Shown one piece after another: positions 12,701 to 22,141 of a stretch of DNA of 64,000 bases. Location of the stretch: contig CM045751.1 of the NCBI GenBank assembly GCA_024760905.1, positions 13,506,001-13,570,000 on the forward strand. Reading direction: 5' to 3'. The stretch is from Plotosus lineatus. Taxonomy: Eukaryota; Chordata; Actinopteri; Siluriformes; Plotosidae. The stretch's first letter is position 1. The number at the start of each line of letters is the position of its first letter. Under the pieces are notes generated by a model. That model saw only the letters and a list, made by a program, of their open reading frames with translations. It searched no databases and was not told the DNA's origin. Both the position numbers and the translations under genes were made by a program.

Positions 12701-15700
12701 ATTTTGGCTTTCTTGATTCTTTTGGGCACGATCAAAATGTGGCACTTGATGCGCCTGAACTCCAAACTGAACTTGATCACCTGCACCTTAAAGCGAGCAT
12801 GGGAGGATATCTCCAGCTTCATTGTGGTCCTGATCATCATAGTCTTGGCTTATTCTATTTTGGTAAGAATCCAAAAAATCTGACATTAAAAAAAAATAAA
12901 TAAATGTAGACTATGCTCTCGAACAACTTCCTTTTTTATATTCAAATAAATCATTATTGAATGAGATTGAGTATAAAATTAATATTTATTCGGTCAAGGG
13001 TTTGCCTCTAATGGACGGCAAGTGAAGTTTGAATCACCTCGGACTGATTCCTCCATTTTTTTCTATTTCTTACACTCAAAATCATTGAAAAAGAAGATCC
13101 ACTACAAAATAATTTTAATTTCTTTCTGTTTTTACATCAAAGGAAGACATTTTACATAAGTTTCTAAAAACAAAAACTACTTTATTATATTCTGAATAAC
13201 AACTGAAGACCAGCATCATTGAGAACTCGCATCATGCAATTGAGTGAGCCAAAGCAACTGTTAAGTACTACTGTGCATTACAGCGAATCAGTGATGCAAT
13301 GCATGGGACACCATACAGCCATGAAAAATCAGCTTGATGGTTTCTTAAGTGTGGTGCCATGCTCATGCATATTTCCTACGTCCATATTTTTGGAGTAAAC
13401 CACCTCAAAAACCTGCTAAAATGGACATAACATGGTAACAGTAATACCAGCCAATCTCAGTATCCCCTCATCTGTATGCATATTTGACACAGTTAAAGCC
13501 TCATCCTTAGCAATTGTGGTTTTACAAAGCGAAAGAACTACAGCGTGCCTGCAAGATGTCCCAGGAGGCTCAGCCAGTGGTGTGCAACCACAGGTAAAAG
13601 GCTGAATGAATAGGCATTTTAGCAGCCCTTTCAGGGGACTATATACATATGCCCAAGCCCCTACACGGTTGTGGAACATTTACCGTTTTTCAGTACTAGT
13701 CGGTATGTGAGAATGTTTATTAGCTTAAAGAAATCGATTGGGTGTTATTGACTGCATTAGTTTGAAGTGAGCATAGCCTTTCAATGGTCCTTGCTTCAGT
13801 GATTTCTCTCTTAGTTTTTCCATGGAGTCATAGATGGCGGATTAAGAAAGCTGAAGAAATCCAAGTAATGTCTAACACAGAAATGGTACACCGTCTTTTT
13901 TCTGAATTATGAGCTATATATATGGACCAAGAACCAACACAATATCACCGGTCAAAACAGCAAATGGAAGTAAATTTTGTGCCAACAAAAATTTGAAATC
14001 ACCGAACAATGGAGTGCCCTTCTGTACATTACTGAACCAAGAAGGAACTGCCAGTCCAGATGCCTGGAGTGACATGATGAGAAGACCAGTTAAAAAGGGA
14101 CTCAGTCTCTTTTGCTTAAAGTTGAGTAAGCAATGGAATGTACAAAAAGTGGGAGGGCACCAGGGCAGGATGGCATCCCATCAGACGTCCCAAGATGGTG
14201 GCCCAAAGCTAAAGACAGAATTACTTGTTTGTTTTCTTTGGATCTCAAAACCAGCATTCCAACGCAGTCTCAAATTCTCCACCATGAGTTGAATACAGAG
14301 GGTAGAATACACCACATGTGAAAATGTGCACTAACTACTTTTTGATTATTTCCTTTTTAGAGCAATTTGCTGTTTGGGTGTATTCTTTCCACATACAAGA
14401 CTCTTCAGGATTCCATTTTATCAATTGGCTCTTTACAGATTGGCATGTTCAATTATGCAGAGGTAGCTAACACATTCCATGACATTTTTCTGACCTGAAT
14501 GTGAACAACCCCACAACAATTTGTCATTGTTTCATATCTGTAGATCCTGGATTTGAGCCCAGTGCTTGGTGGCTTCCTAATTCTGTCATGTGTCATCTTT
14601 TTGACATTCGTGGTGCTGAACCTTTTCATCTCGGCCATACTTGAGGCATTCAGTCACGAGCAAAAGCACTACAAGGTAAAATGTATCATATTTTGTTTTA
14701 GAGAAATGCAATGCAAAGAACTGCTTTAAAGGTGCACAGCAGCTACTTTTAGTTTAATAAGGTAGTCTATTTTAAGTACTTAGGCTCAAGAAACCAGAAC
14801 AATGGAGAGTGTGGAAAAGAGGTGAAGAAGCGTGTGCAGGTAGGTTGGATTGGTTGGAGAAAAGTGTCCGGTGTGATGTGTGATAGGAAGGTATCGGCAA
14901 GAATGAAAGGAAAAGTGTACAAAACAGTGTTGAGGCCAGCAATGTTGTATGGTTTAGAGACAGTGGCGCTGAGGAAAAGACTCCATTTGGACATGTACAG
15001 AGAAGGGATAGTCAATATATTGATAGTAGGAAGCTGAGGTTGGAACTACCGGGCAGAAGGTCTACAGGAAGACCAAAGAGAAGCTTTATGGATGTGATGA
15101 AGGAGGACATGAAGGCAGTTGGTGTAAAAGTAGAAGATGCAGAGGATAGGGTGAGATGGAGGCAGATGATTCACTGTGGCGACCCCTGAAGGGAACAGCC
15201 GAAATGAAAAGAAGGAGGAGTCTATTTTTTGCAGCAAGAAAAATTGTTGCATCAAAAGTTGCATTTGTAGGATTGGATACTTTGCTCTATTTGAATCATG
15301 AGAGTTTTACATAAACAAATGTCAGTATTTTTGGATTGATGTGCTAGGAATCATACGGTTTTCTTACAAAACTCTTACAACATCAAATATCACAGAAATA
15401 TTGTATGATTTTTTTTTTTGGCCTTGTAATAAGCATATGATTGATTATAAATATTATATGATTTGACTTGGACCTGACTTATTCTACTCTCAACAGACAT
15501 ACAACACTAAACTTCTAAAACCCATCAATGCTGCACTTTCATGTTAATGAGAATTGCTTACAATTGCTTTCTTTGTCCTACATGCCACATAAAGTATCTA
15601 ACCTTTCATTTTCTGTCATATAAAAGTGGGCATGGATTCGGTCAAATCAAAGAGGGAGTGACACAAACCTCTAGTTTTAAGATTACAGTGGTACCTCACT

Positions 15701-16705
15701 TTACGAAAGTCTCAGCAAATGAAAAATTCAGGCTACGAAACGCATTTTCCGAAAATTTTTGTCTATGGATACGAAACAAGTTCACATTACAAAAGCGCCA
15801 TCTTAAAAATTCAAACGCACCATTCAAACATTCAAACAATGCCCCGCTGGCCTCCCATTGGCTAGGAGGGATGACGCAGCTCTCTCTCATTGGCTATTAT
15901 GGAGCTGCATCTACCACAATGCTTTCCGTGTAAAGGACAGAGTTACTGTTGTTTTATGCTTTATTTCTTGACTCAGGCTTTTAACCTTCCATAAACATTT
16001 ATAATATTATAACTCTGCTAAGAATTCATGGTCAATATATGCACGCACGCACACACACACGCGCGCGTGTGATTTCCAGTGCGAGTGAGAAGAAGAAACA
16101 GGCTCGAGTGATATCACAAAGGAATATGGCCAAACCCGTCTACTATTGGTATGATATTGAAGCAGAAGGAGGTCTTAAAAGGTATACTTTTATAGTTTTT
16201 AAAGGGTTTAGGGGGTAATATTGGGAGTATTGGAATGAATCACGTGTTTCACATGTAAAATGCAGTTCAATTTACAAAAAAATCCAGGTTAAGAAAAAGG
16301 CTCTGGAACGGATTAATTTTGTAAGGTGAGTTACCACTGTAGTTTATTCCTAATTTGTCATTTTTTAGCATTAACTTACATTGTCATCACATGAAAGAAC
16401 ACATCTGTTCCAAACATCATTGAATTCCCTCACTGCTTAGCATTTGCCATAAGAATTTATGCTTAAGTCTGTTCCTAATCAATGCTTTGGAATTGAACCC
16501 AAAAGCTGCAGCTGTAATGACTTCTTCACCATTTGCTCGTTCTAAATGCCCTAATTTTCCTAGTGCCGTATAAAATGGAATATTTCTACAGTCCTACTAA
16601 TTTAAATCTTTTTTTTTTCACCAGCCATCTGATGAGGAGGAAATCGTCAACCTCATGATACTCAAAATCTGCAAGGCGTTCGGTATCCAATTTAAGAAGA
16701 AATAA
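1669..16705 (+). CDS. pkd1l2: Polycystin-1-like gene A (PKD1L2-like), 3' half, 21 coding exons
   Basis: C-terminal 1310 residues of a polycystin-1-like receptor/channel subunit. Exons: 1669-1800, 2476-2701, 2790-2980, 3527-3757, 3874-3975, 4071-4249, 5774-5920, 6977-7176, 7302-7528, 7643-8227, 8599-8701, 8800-8940, 9022-9207, 9336-9675, 10730-10863, 10948-11069, 12397-12557, 12652-12862, 14361-14462, 14544-14675, 16625-16705 (TAA). All have AG/GT borders and phases join into one open frame of 3933 nt. Domains in order: end of the GAIN domain, GPS with HLT cleavage triplet, TM1, PLAT, then ten further membrane segments including the polycystin channel region. Exon lengths match gene B except two one-codon differences and the last exon. 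I see no frameshift or stop. The lectin half lies upstream. Family assignment rests on gene B's CTLD plus SUEL lectin; PKD1L3 is the alternative. Confidence 0.9.
1990..2052 (+). mobile_element. LINE 3' tail fragment
   Basis: Contains GGCGACCCCTGAAGGGAACA followed by GCCGAAAGGAAAAGAAG and a (TA)n run, the same 3' end as the LINE fragments at 11300 (reverse), 14770 and 47888 (reverse). It lies in a gene A intron. Confidence 0.6.
3295..3492. repeat. Dispersed fish repeat with inverted-type ends
   Basis: Begins near ACAGAGATCTCCAACTCTGT and ends GATCTCCAGAAACATGGTTG, giving partly complementary ends, and contains the AATCAGGCACATCTGACC core seen in common non-autonomous fish repeats. It occupies the gene A intron between the two GPS exons; the corresponding gene B intron is longer and different. 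Confidence 0.4.
3874..5920 (+). CDS. Gene A exons for the PLAT/LH2 domain
   Basis: Exons 3874-3975, 4071-4249 and 5774-5920 encode a cytoplasmic PLAT domain directly after TM1. It begins VRITVLEDNDP and includes GRAVDLF-like FTRGAVDLF, SLGDLQSIWLWHDNSG, PDWYVSKVMVQD and WHFLCNSWLSID, all typical PLAT signatures. In polycystin-1 proteins the PLAT domain contacts membrane lipid and signalling proteins. The long intron 4250-5773 carries a pogo-like element. Confidence 0.9.
4632..5251. mobile_element. pogo/Tigger-like MITE in gene A, absent from gene B
   Basis: Starts CAGTGGAATCTCAACTTAC and ends TAAATTGAGGGACCACTG, with TA on both sides (4630-4631 and 5252-5253). The flanks join as GTAGAAAATA then TCTAAGTG, which is exactly the uninterrupted sequence in the paralogous intron of gene B near 47600. 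It contains tandem blocks with CCTCCCATTGGCTAGGAGGG. Confidence 0.8.
6045..6205 (-). repeat. Degenerate tRNA-type SINE remnant, shared by A and B
   Basis: Reverse complement of the GTTTGCATGTTCTCC-type SINE body: the CAGTCCACAGC to GAGGAGAACTCCACTCTGTG block. The same remnant is at 48705-48885 in the paralogous intron of gene B, so it predates the duplication. Confidence 0.5.
6483..6845. mobile_element. Gene A-specific insertion, GC-rich palindromic block plus hAT-like end
   Basis: This stretch replaces gene B sequence 49140-49375; homology resumes at TGAATTACTACAGAATT. It contains CGCCCCCTTGTCGGGG, a GGGGGGTTCAGG to GAAGCCCCCC block with inverted complementarity (6536-6620), AT-rich sequence, and CCAGGGGTCAGGAACCTTTT at about 6774, which resembles a hAT terminus. 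The element type of the first part is not recognised. Confidence 0.5.
6977..8227 (+). CDS. Gene A exons for membrane segments 2-4 and the cytoplasmic loop
   Basis: Exons 6977-7176, 7302-7528 and 7643-8227. They encode a segment after PLAT beginning FFTKTANDLCDGHLWYSV, a membrane span around SCCFSLLLCTMLTSIMFWG, another around SSLIMFPVNLLIVTIF, a basic RKTRPRKKK loop, a long hydrophilic loop and a further span near FVIVGWILILATTGVSAYF. This exon set is nearly identical to gene B, including its introns. In the 585-nt exon only six bases differ, five of them at 8098-8113. Confidence 0.9.
8326..8583 (+). mobile_element. tRNA-derived SINE in gene A, absent from gene B
   Basis: Head has an A-box-like TTTAGCTCAGTTGGTAGAGC and a B-box-like GGAGTTCGAATC. 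The unrelated body ends TTTGACAATAAAGAATTGTT and a run of about 18 A. It lies between exons 7643-8227 and 8599-8701. The paralogous gene B intron (50753-50842) runs straight through CTTACTATATCTTTCTTCC, so it is an empty site. A 13-bp direct duplication (ATATCTTAGTGAG) precedes the SINE head. Confidence 0.85.
8599..16705 (+). CDS. Gene A exons for the polycystin cation-channel region and C-terminus
   Basis: Exons 8599-8701, 8800-8940, 9022-9207, 9336-9675, 10730-10863, 10948-11069, 12397-12557, 12652-12862, 14361-14462, 14544-14675 and 16625-16705. They encode the S1-like span (IYLAFLCVLLAATYG), the large extracellular polycystin domain (GIEDMGSYGPGW, FYRGGGYVL), further spans and the pore-proximal stretch SNLLFGCILSTY to IGMFNYAE, then the last span (GGFLILSCVIFLTFVVLNLF). 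The protein ends in a short tail finishing FGIQFKKK. A run of five Asn codons in the 340-nt exon is one codon longer than in gene B. AATAAA occurs at 16818-16823. Confidence 0.9.
10284..10530 (-). mobile_element. SINE family S1 copy (reverse)
   Basis: Body has CTAATTAGGGTCACGGGGAG, GGCGAGGGCAGAGTACACCC, CAGGCCATCACAAGGCAGAA and TGATAACCCAGTTAGCTGCA, shared by at least a dozen copies in this window. It sits in a gene A intron at a place where gene B has other sequence. Confidence 0.65.
11125..12336. mobile_element. Tigger-like element with a LINE inserted, gene A only
   Basis: Left end CAGTAGGCCCTTGACTATTC and right end GAATATCGAGGGCCTACTG are inverted repeats; TA follows the right end. It expands the gene A intron 11070-12396 to 1327 bp, whereas the paralogous gene B intron (53911-54034) is 124 bp and reads through at the insertion point. 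A minus-strand LINE fragment at about 11300-11975 is nested inside. Confidence 0.75.
11300..11975 (-). pseudogene. Non-LTR retrotransposon ORF2 C-terminal fragment
   Basis: On the minus strand two adjacent reading frames give typical LINE ORF2 C-terminal text: VEDFKYLGSTVQSNGKC, GWRKVSGVMCDRKV, RPAMLYGLETVALRKRQEAE, then MRWFGHVQRRDSEYIGSRML and RRPRGRPKRRFMDVV. The frame shift between them and the lack of the catalytic domain mark a dead 5'-truncated copy. The 3' tail reads CGGCTGTTCCCTTTAGGGG in plus-strand sense. The clade is not determined; RTE-like is a guess. Confidence 0.75.
12863..14360. other. Gene A intron, mostly unassigned
   Basis: 1.5 kb intron, against 767 bp in gene B. About 13900-14330 holds a weak LINE reverse-transcriptase remnant (KSGRAPGQDGIPSDVPRWW, the xPGxDGIP motif). 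I recognise nothing in 12900-13880. Confidence 0.4.
14770..15222 (+). pseudogene. LINE ORF2 C-terminal fragment
   Basis: Plus-strand fragment with KKRVQVGWIGWRKVSGVMCD, RPAMLYGLETVALRKR, then in another frame a RRSTGRPKRSFMDVMKEDM-like stretch. It ends GGCGACCCCTGAAGGGAACA then GCCGAAATGAAAAGAAGGAG. It is the same family as 11300-11975 and frameshifted, and lies in the last intron of gene A. Confidence 0.75.
15686..16339. mobile_element. pogo/Tigger-like MITE
   Basis: Starts CAGTGGTACCTCACTTTACG and ends GTAAGGTGAGTTACCACTG, with TA on both sides. Same family as 770, 4632, 19807 and 42171. Located in the last gene A intron; an internal ACACACACGCGCGCGTGTG block is present at about 16050. Confidence 0.75.
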
Positions 16706-16817
16706 TGAAGAAAAAACACAAGTCCCTTTTTTATAATTCATAACTTATGACAAAGTTGTTCTGTTTCTGTAGCTGTGAAAAATTTACAAACTGTTCACTG
16801 TTTTTTTTTTTTCCTTT

Positions 16818-16823
16818 AATAAA
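16818..16823 (+). terminator. Polyadenylation signal of gene A
   Basis: AATAAA 113 nt after the TAA at 16703-16705. A second AATAAA lies at about 17011 and could serve as an alternative. Confidence 0.5.
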
Positions 16824-17151
16824 AATAATAACGGTAATTTCTAAAAGAGATTATTTTAGCTGACTTATTACTTTTTGTGTTTATTAAAATGCTTCCAAAC
16901 TACCACCATCACAAATAAATTAAAGAACGTATTTTCATGAATAGGCTTTTTACAACAGCAAAAAGTGAATTTCCAAAATCTTTGTACAGTTCTGTGTGCA
17001 TGTCATCAATAAAGGAGTGTAAATCCTACATATTATAAATAAACTATGAGTGTGAATATGAAAGGCATTATTTGGAGAATTCTACTTTGTAAAAGTGATA
17101 TAAAGTATGTACAAATGTAAAGCGATAGGTTCAAATATTTGATACTGATCT

Positions 17152-17325
17152 GAGTCTTCAGGCAGTTGATTGGTCAGTCTCTATGCAGAGCACACAGATT
17201 GACCAATCAACTGCCTGAAGACTCGAATTATTTGTTTAAATGAGCAAAGTCAGGTGTGCTGCTGCTTGGTTGAAACAAAAACCTGCATCCACATGGCCCT
17301 TTGTGGCATGAGTTTGACACCCCTG
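17152..17325. mobile_element. Partial hAT-like MITE with perfect 25-bp hairpin
   Basis: Positions 17152-17176 and 17200-17224 are a perfect inverted repeat (GAGTCTTCAGGCAGTTGATT... and its complement) with a 23-nt loop. It is followed by a hAT-like end, GGCATGAGTTTGACACCCCTG at about 17305-17325. The opposite terminus is not visible. Confidence 0.55.
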
Positions 17326-17933
17326 CTATAAATGAAGATCCACTATTTTGTAGAAATTATACGCTTTATTTCTTTGTAACAGAATGACAATATGGACCAG
17401 ATTTGAAATAAGTAATACAGTATGAGTAATTAATCTTTTGTGTGTATCAAACTATTGATTAAGTAATTAGTCATCTAAAACAGCATCTGGACAAAAAGCA
17501 ATGAGTTTTGTTAATTGCCAGGTGTTGTTGCCTAAGCAGCATATTTCCCGTTTACAAACATTTCTGTAACCTTTGCTGTATGATGAGCCTTTTCAAAGTC
17601 TTAAAATAGTAAAAGTAATAAACCTGTTTAATGCTGAAAATTTGGTTGATGATGTGCCGATGCATTGTGGTAAACATGAATGCGAAAACAATTTTTTGTG
17701 TTAAAGTCGAGCTGATGCTTAAAAAGAATCCAATTGTGCTTGTGTGCCCATTTTTACCTGCTATGCCTGCCACCGAGAACGATGAGCTCTTCACAAAATA
17801 AGCAAAAACTTCATCTGTTTCATAAAGTGCTTTATTTTAATGCAATTTTTCTGATCTTTCATACACAAAGAAGTATGAAGAGCAACAGGGAAATATAAGA
17901 AATAGTCCAAGGTGTTACATTTTGGAAAAAATG

Positions 17934-17934
<1 letters not shown>

Positions 17935-18028
<94 letters not shown>

Positions 18029-18055
18029 CATATATACATATATATACATATATAC
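17935..18055. repeat. (TA)n microsatellite
   Basis: About 120 nt of nearly pure TA with a few TACATA interruptions, ending in a short ACACAC run. Confidence 0.95.
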
Positions 18056-18255
18056 ACACACACATCGTACTGGAGAGTATCACAGATGAGGATGTTTTGA
18101 GACTTTTCTGAATTTTACAAGACTTTTTCAGGACAGCAAAAAAAAGAGACCATGAGAATCACCTCCTAGTTCTATTCCAAAATGTCACAGGTTTATACCA
18201 GGGCCATACTTAATTCCTCTACCAAGTTTCGTATACATTGGTTCTGTAGATGAGC

Positions 18256-18612
18256 AGTGGTGGCCTAGTGATATAGGTGCTGGATCACTGATCCTAAGGT
18301 TGGGGGTTCAAGCCCCACTTACCACAGGTTATCACACCACCACCACCCCCCCCCCCCCAGTGCGGCTAACTGGGTTATCAAAGGCCGGCCATGTCTTTCA
18401 CTTGTCTATGGTGTGAGGCATGTAAAAGAACCATTGCTGAGTTTCAATAAGAGTAAACTGCAAAACCTTCAATGTGTTTCCACCCTGCGATGGCCTGGCG
18501 AGCTGTCCAGGATGTACTCTGCCCTCGCCCAGAGTCGTCGGGGATGGGCGCCAACTTGCCCACGACACTAATTAGGATTAAGTGGTTACAGAAAACGAAA
18601 ATGATGGTTCTG
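18256..18612 (+). mobile_element. SINE family S1 copy
   Basis: Near full length: head CAGTGGTGGCCTAGTGATAT, B-box-like GGGGTTCAAGCCCC, then GGTTATCAAAGGCCGGCCAT and the tail ATTAGGATTAAGTGGTTACA. Confidence 0.75.
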
Positions 18613-19017
18613 TAGATTTTGCATAATCCTGCAAACAAACAAACAAATAGATACTGCTAAATACATAACCTCCTCGCCAAGTGGCAGAGGTAATAAATCC
18701 TAGAACATAACTCCCTCACTTTGAGGTGATATGCTGTGGTGTACACTTTGCCACATCCTTCATTGCTGCACCGAAACAACTTTTATTTCAAGAAAAAGAT
18801 TTGAGAAAATATTTTTATACATCCTTTATAAATATTTTGAATGGGAAGTGGGATTTTTGTCGTTACCTTCACATACCTGCACTACATTTTCATTCAAGAG
18901 GAAGTGTGTGTCTGCATACATCTTTGTTTCATCAGATTTTACTACATTATTGAGAGATTTATTCTTTCATTCATGTGTTAACTGTATTATTTAAAAGATC
19001 ATAATCCAGAAAATCCT

Positions 19018-20076
19018 TCAAGAGTATGTTATCTGAGCAGTGTACTGTTCCAGTACAGTGACAATCCAAGGGTCTAAGATTTCCTCCACAGACAGATCAG
19101 ACACCGTATCACTTTCCTGAATGACCAGAATTGTCTGTGTGATATCTGACTGCAACATGTGCACTGCGTGCTGAATGAAGGCAGTGGAACTAATGTCTAA
19201 CTGCACCGCCTGGACCGTAGAAGAATCATACACATCTGAAAAACAGAACACAGATCACACTTACAATGTTGTGGCAAGTGAGTGGGGTATGAACTAGAGT
19301 CAGTCATCTTTTAGTGAAATTTTCACTCCTTTTCTGAAAACTACTGTCAAGAAATTCAGCCCCCATCATCTATACCAAGGAGAACTCCGAGTCAAGAAAA
19401 GTCTGACCTGTGACTTTACCAATTAAAAGAATTCTGATCGAGAAATTTCTGAGTTATTTTTAAGGAAAAATCTGACTTTGCATCATCTGGCAAACAAGTC
19501 CGCATCTGGGTCAGAGTAGAAAAATTCTTACTCAGTATCTGGGAAAATTTTCACCTAGAATTGTGTTAAAAATTCTGATTCAGGGGTGAAAATACTCTGA
19601 ATGGATAAATTACAACTTAAAATCCGAACACGTTGTTCAAAATGTCTGATTCACTGTTGGGAGATACTCAGACTTGGTTGAAAATTCCCACTCAAAATGT
19701 ACAAAAATTCCAACTTGAAATTTAGGAAGTTTCAGTCTCAAAAGTGTGGGAAAGTCTGTATACACTGCCCCAGAGGTTTCATGGTACTTGTAGAAAAACA
19801 AAGATACAGTGGTTCCTCACCTTACGGAATTAATTCGTTCCAGAGCTTTTTTCGTAACCTGCATTTTTCGTAAGTTGAACCACATTTTACATGTAAAACG
19901 CGTGATTCCTTCCAAGGCTCCCAATACTACCCCTAAACCCTTTAAAAACTATAAAAGCATACCTTTTAAGAGCTCCTTCTGCTTCAATATCATACCGATG
20001 GTAGATGGGTTTGGCCATATTCCTTCATGATATCGCTCGAGCCCATTTCTTCTTCTTACTTACACCGGAAATCACA

Positions 20077-20112
<36 letters not shown>

Positions 20113-20139
20113 CGCATGTGTGTATGCGCATGTGTGTAT

Positions 20140-20188
<49 letters not shown>

Positions 20189-21344
20189 TGTGTTGACCAT
20201 GTCTTCTTAGCAGAGTTATAATCTTACAAATGTTTATGGAATGTTCAAGAAATAAAGCATAAAACAACAGTAACTCTGTCCTTTACACGAAAAAAGCATC
20301 ATGATGGATTCATCTCTATAATAGGCAATGGGAGGTAGGTGTGTCATTCCTCCAAGGCAATGGGATCCCTGTCCAAGATGGCGTCAGGTGGACCTGTCCA
20401 AGATAGCACTTGAGTGAAGGCGACATGAATGACAGCTCAGTTGTTAGCCAATGGGAGGCCAGCGGGACGGGATGTTTGAACGTCATTGATGGGAGAGCAG
20501 CTCATGCATTGTCTAAATGTTTGAATGGCGTGTTTGAATTTTTAAGATGGCGCTTTCGTAACGTGAACTTGTTTCGTATCCTGAGACAAAAATTTTAGGA
20601 AAATGCTTTTCATAACCTGAATTTTTCATTTGGTGAGACTTTTGTAAGGTACCAATGTCAAGGACTTGTCATCCAGGAAAATTATTTTGAGGAAAAATTG
20701 GTCCGTCTGAAAAGTCTAACTCGGCATCTAATCTGATTCGGAAAAATACCTTTTGGTACAGGATGTATGTAAGCAGTGTTTCCATCTTCTATGTGAATTG
20801 TCTGTCCAGCCTCCAGACTCAGGCTCTCACCTTCCACAACATCACCAGTCGTAGCATTTGACCATCCATTTGGCTCATCTAGAAACAGAAAAAAAGGAAA
20901 TTTACAGACATTAGGAAGAATATTAAACAATTACAGATATGTATACAAATTTAAAAGCTGTATGTTACATATACACCTCCATTTTGTACAGGGATAGGCT
21001 GAATGTAAGGAGTAGCGCCATCATCCAGCTGGATAACCTGCCCCTCCAATATACTCTGATCTTGGGCAAAAAGGAAAACAGTGGAATTCAGACACATTTT
21101 CTGGTTCATACGTCTTCAGTATCCCAACCTAAATCTGAGAATACTTCAGTACCTTGAATATCACATTGAGCATATGCAGTCAAGCCATCTGCGAGAGTTA
21201 CAGCCTCCAAGCTATCCGTGTATTGATTATCTGGGGGGGGGTGAAATCAAAAAGGAGTCACAGAGCTCAGTCAGAAAAGATATACTCAAGTGTCTACTGA
21301 CCTGAAATATCACTGAGGTCCAGTGTGAGCATTGCTTTGTCCAT
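19018..21344 (-). CDS. ZNF143/ZNF76-like N-terminal region, five exons, no zinc fingers
   Basis: Minus-strand exons 21302-21344, 21153-21230, 20977-21060, 20750-20878 and 19018-19235 join, all in phase 1, into one open frame of 183 residues ending TGA. It contains the family's repeated 'VQLEDGTTAYIHH'-type units: LEAVTLADGLTAYAQ, EGQVIQLDDGATPYIQ, AGQTIHIEDGNTAYIH and VQAVQLDISSTAFIQHAV, then VTVLEQYTAQ. In ZNF143/ZNF76 these repeats form the N-terminal activation region just before seven C2H2 fingers. Here the expected donor after EQYTAQ reads ATAACA instead of GT, and translation stops four codons later; no finger exon follows to 16706. It is either a partial duplicate or a finger-less product. 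The start ATG (21342-21344) is my choice; an exon further 5' is possible. Confidence 0.72.
19807..20656. mobile_element. pogo/Tigger-like MITE with embedded (GT)n
   Basis: Starts CAGTGGTTCCTCACCTTACG after TA; the right end is degraded (GACTTTTGTAAGGTACCAAT). It contains a (GT)n tract at 20079-20194. It lies in the intron between exons 4 and 5 of the minus-strand znf-like ORF. Confidence 0.65.
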
Positions 21345-21496
21345 GTAGGAATTCCACTCCAGCCTGGTTTACTGTAGCCAGCAGCATGGCTGCAAGTAAT
21401 AAGTCAAAATAAAAGCAAACTTGATAAACAAACAGCTTGCTAATGATAAAGAACATAATCAACTGCAAAAATACTGAGCTGCACTATTACGTGTAT

Positions 21497-21498
21497 AC

Positions 21499-21583
<85 letters not shown>

Positions 21584-21799
21584 GAGAGGGAGAGAGAGGA
21601 TTTTCTGAGTAGATCCTCCCGTAGGAGAGTGCTCAATACTATTTGGTAGAGCAAATAACAAAAATAAAAGGACAGGACAAAGACTTTCTATTGAAACTCC
21701 ATTAATCACTACAGATCTGTTTCTAGGGGTTGTGAAACCATCCTCTCTCTTCAGGTGATTATAGAAGATATTCTTATAAATATCCTGTCCTTTTATTTT

Positions 21800-21847
<48 letters not shown>

Positions 21848-21863
21848 TGTATATTTATATTTA

Positions 21864-21895
<32 letters not shown>

Positions 21896-21897
21896 CT

Positions 21898-21934
<37 letters not shown>

Positions 21935-22039
21935 TATATATGTGTGTGTGGGGGTGTGTGTGTGTGTGAATAGATAGATGTTTTAGTGTTATCTCTAACA
22001 CTTAGTATATATATATATATACTTGTACTATATATATAG

Positions 22040-22103
<64 letters not shown>

Positions 22104-22112
22104 AGATAGATG
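21497..22112. repeat. Compound microsatellite cluster
   Basis: Successive (GT)n, (TA)n and (GA)n runs at 21497-21600, then (TA)n, TTTATA and (GT)n runs at 21805-22112. A unique segment, GAATAGATAGATGTTTTAGT followed by GTTATCTCT and ACTTAGTAT, occurs twice (about 21968 and 22100), each after a GT run. Confidence 0.9.
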
Positions 22113-22141
22113 TTTTAGTGTTATCTCTGACACTTAGTATT

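Larger units (their letters stand above)
16824..19017. other. Intergenic region A to znf-like ORF
   Basis: No gene recognised. It holds a hairpin MITE (17152-17325), a (TA)n tract (17935-18055) and a SINE S1 copy (18256-18612). TTTATT at 18958-18963 is an AATAAA on the minus strand, about 55 nt past the stop of the minus-strand znf-like ORF. Confidence 0.5.

Noticed and set aside
13416..13679. 87-codon minus-strand ORF in a gene A intron
   Set aside because: No motif or family resemblance, no paralogous counterpart in gene B.
17791..18100. ORFs of alternating Tyr/Ile in the (TA)n tract, and Cys/Val or His/Thr ORFs in (GT)n and (CA)n tracts
   Set aside because: They are reading frames through microsatellites without any conserved sequence.
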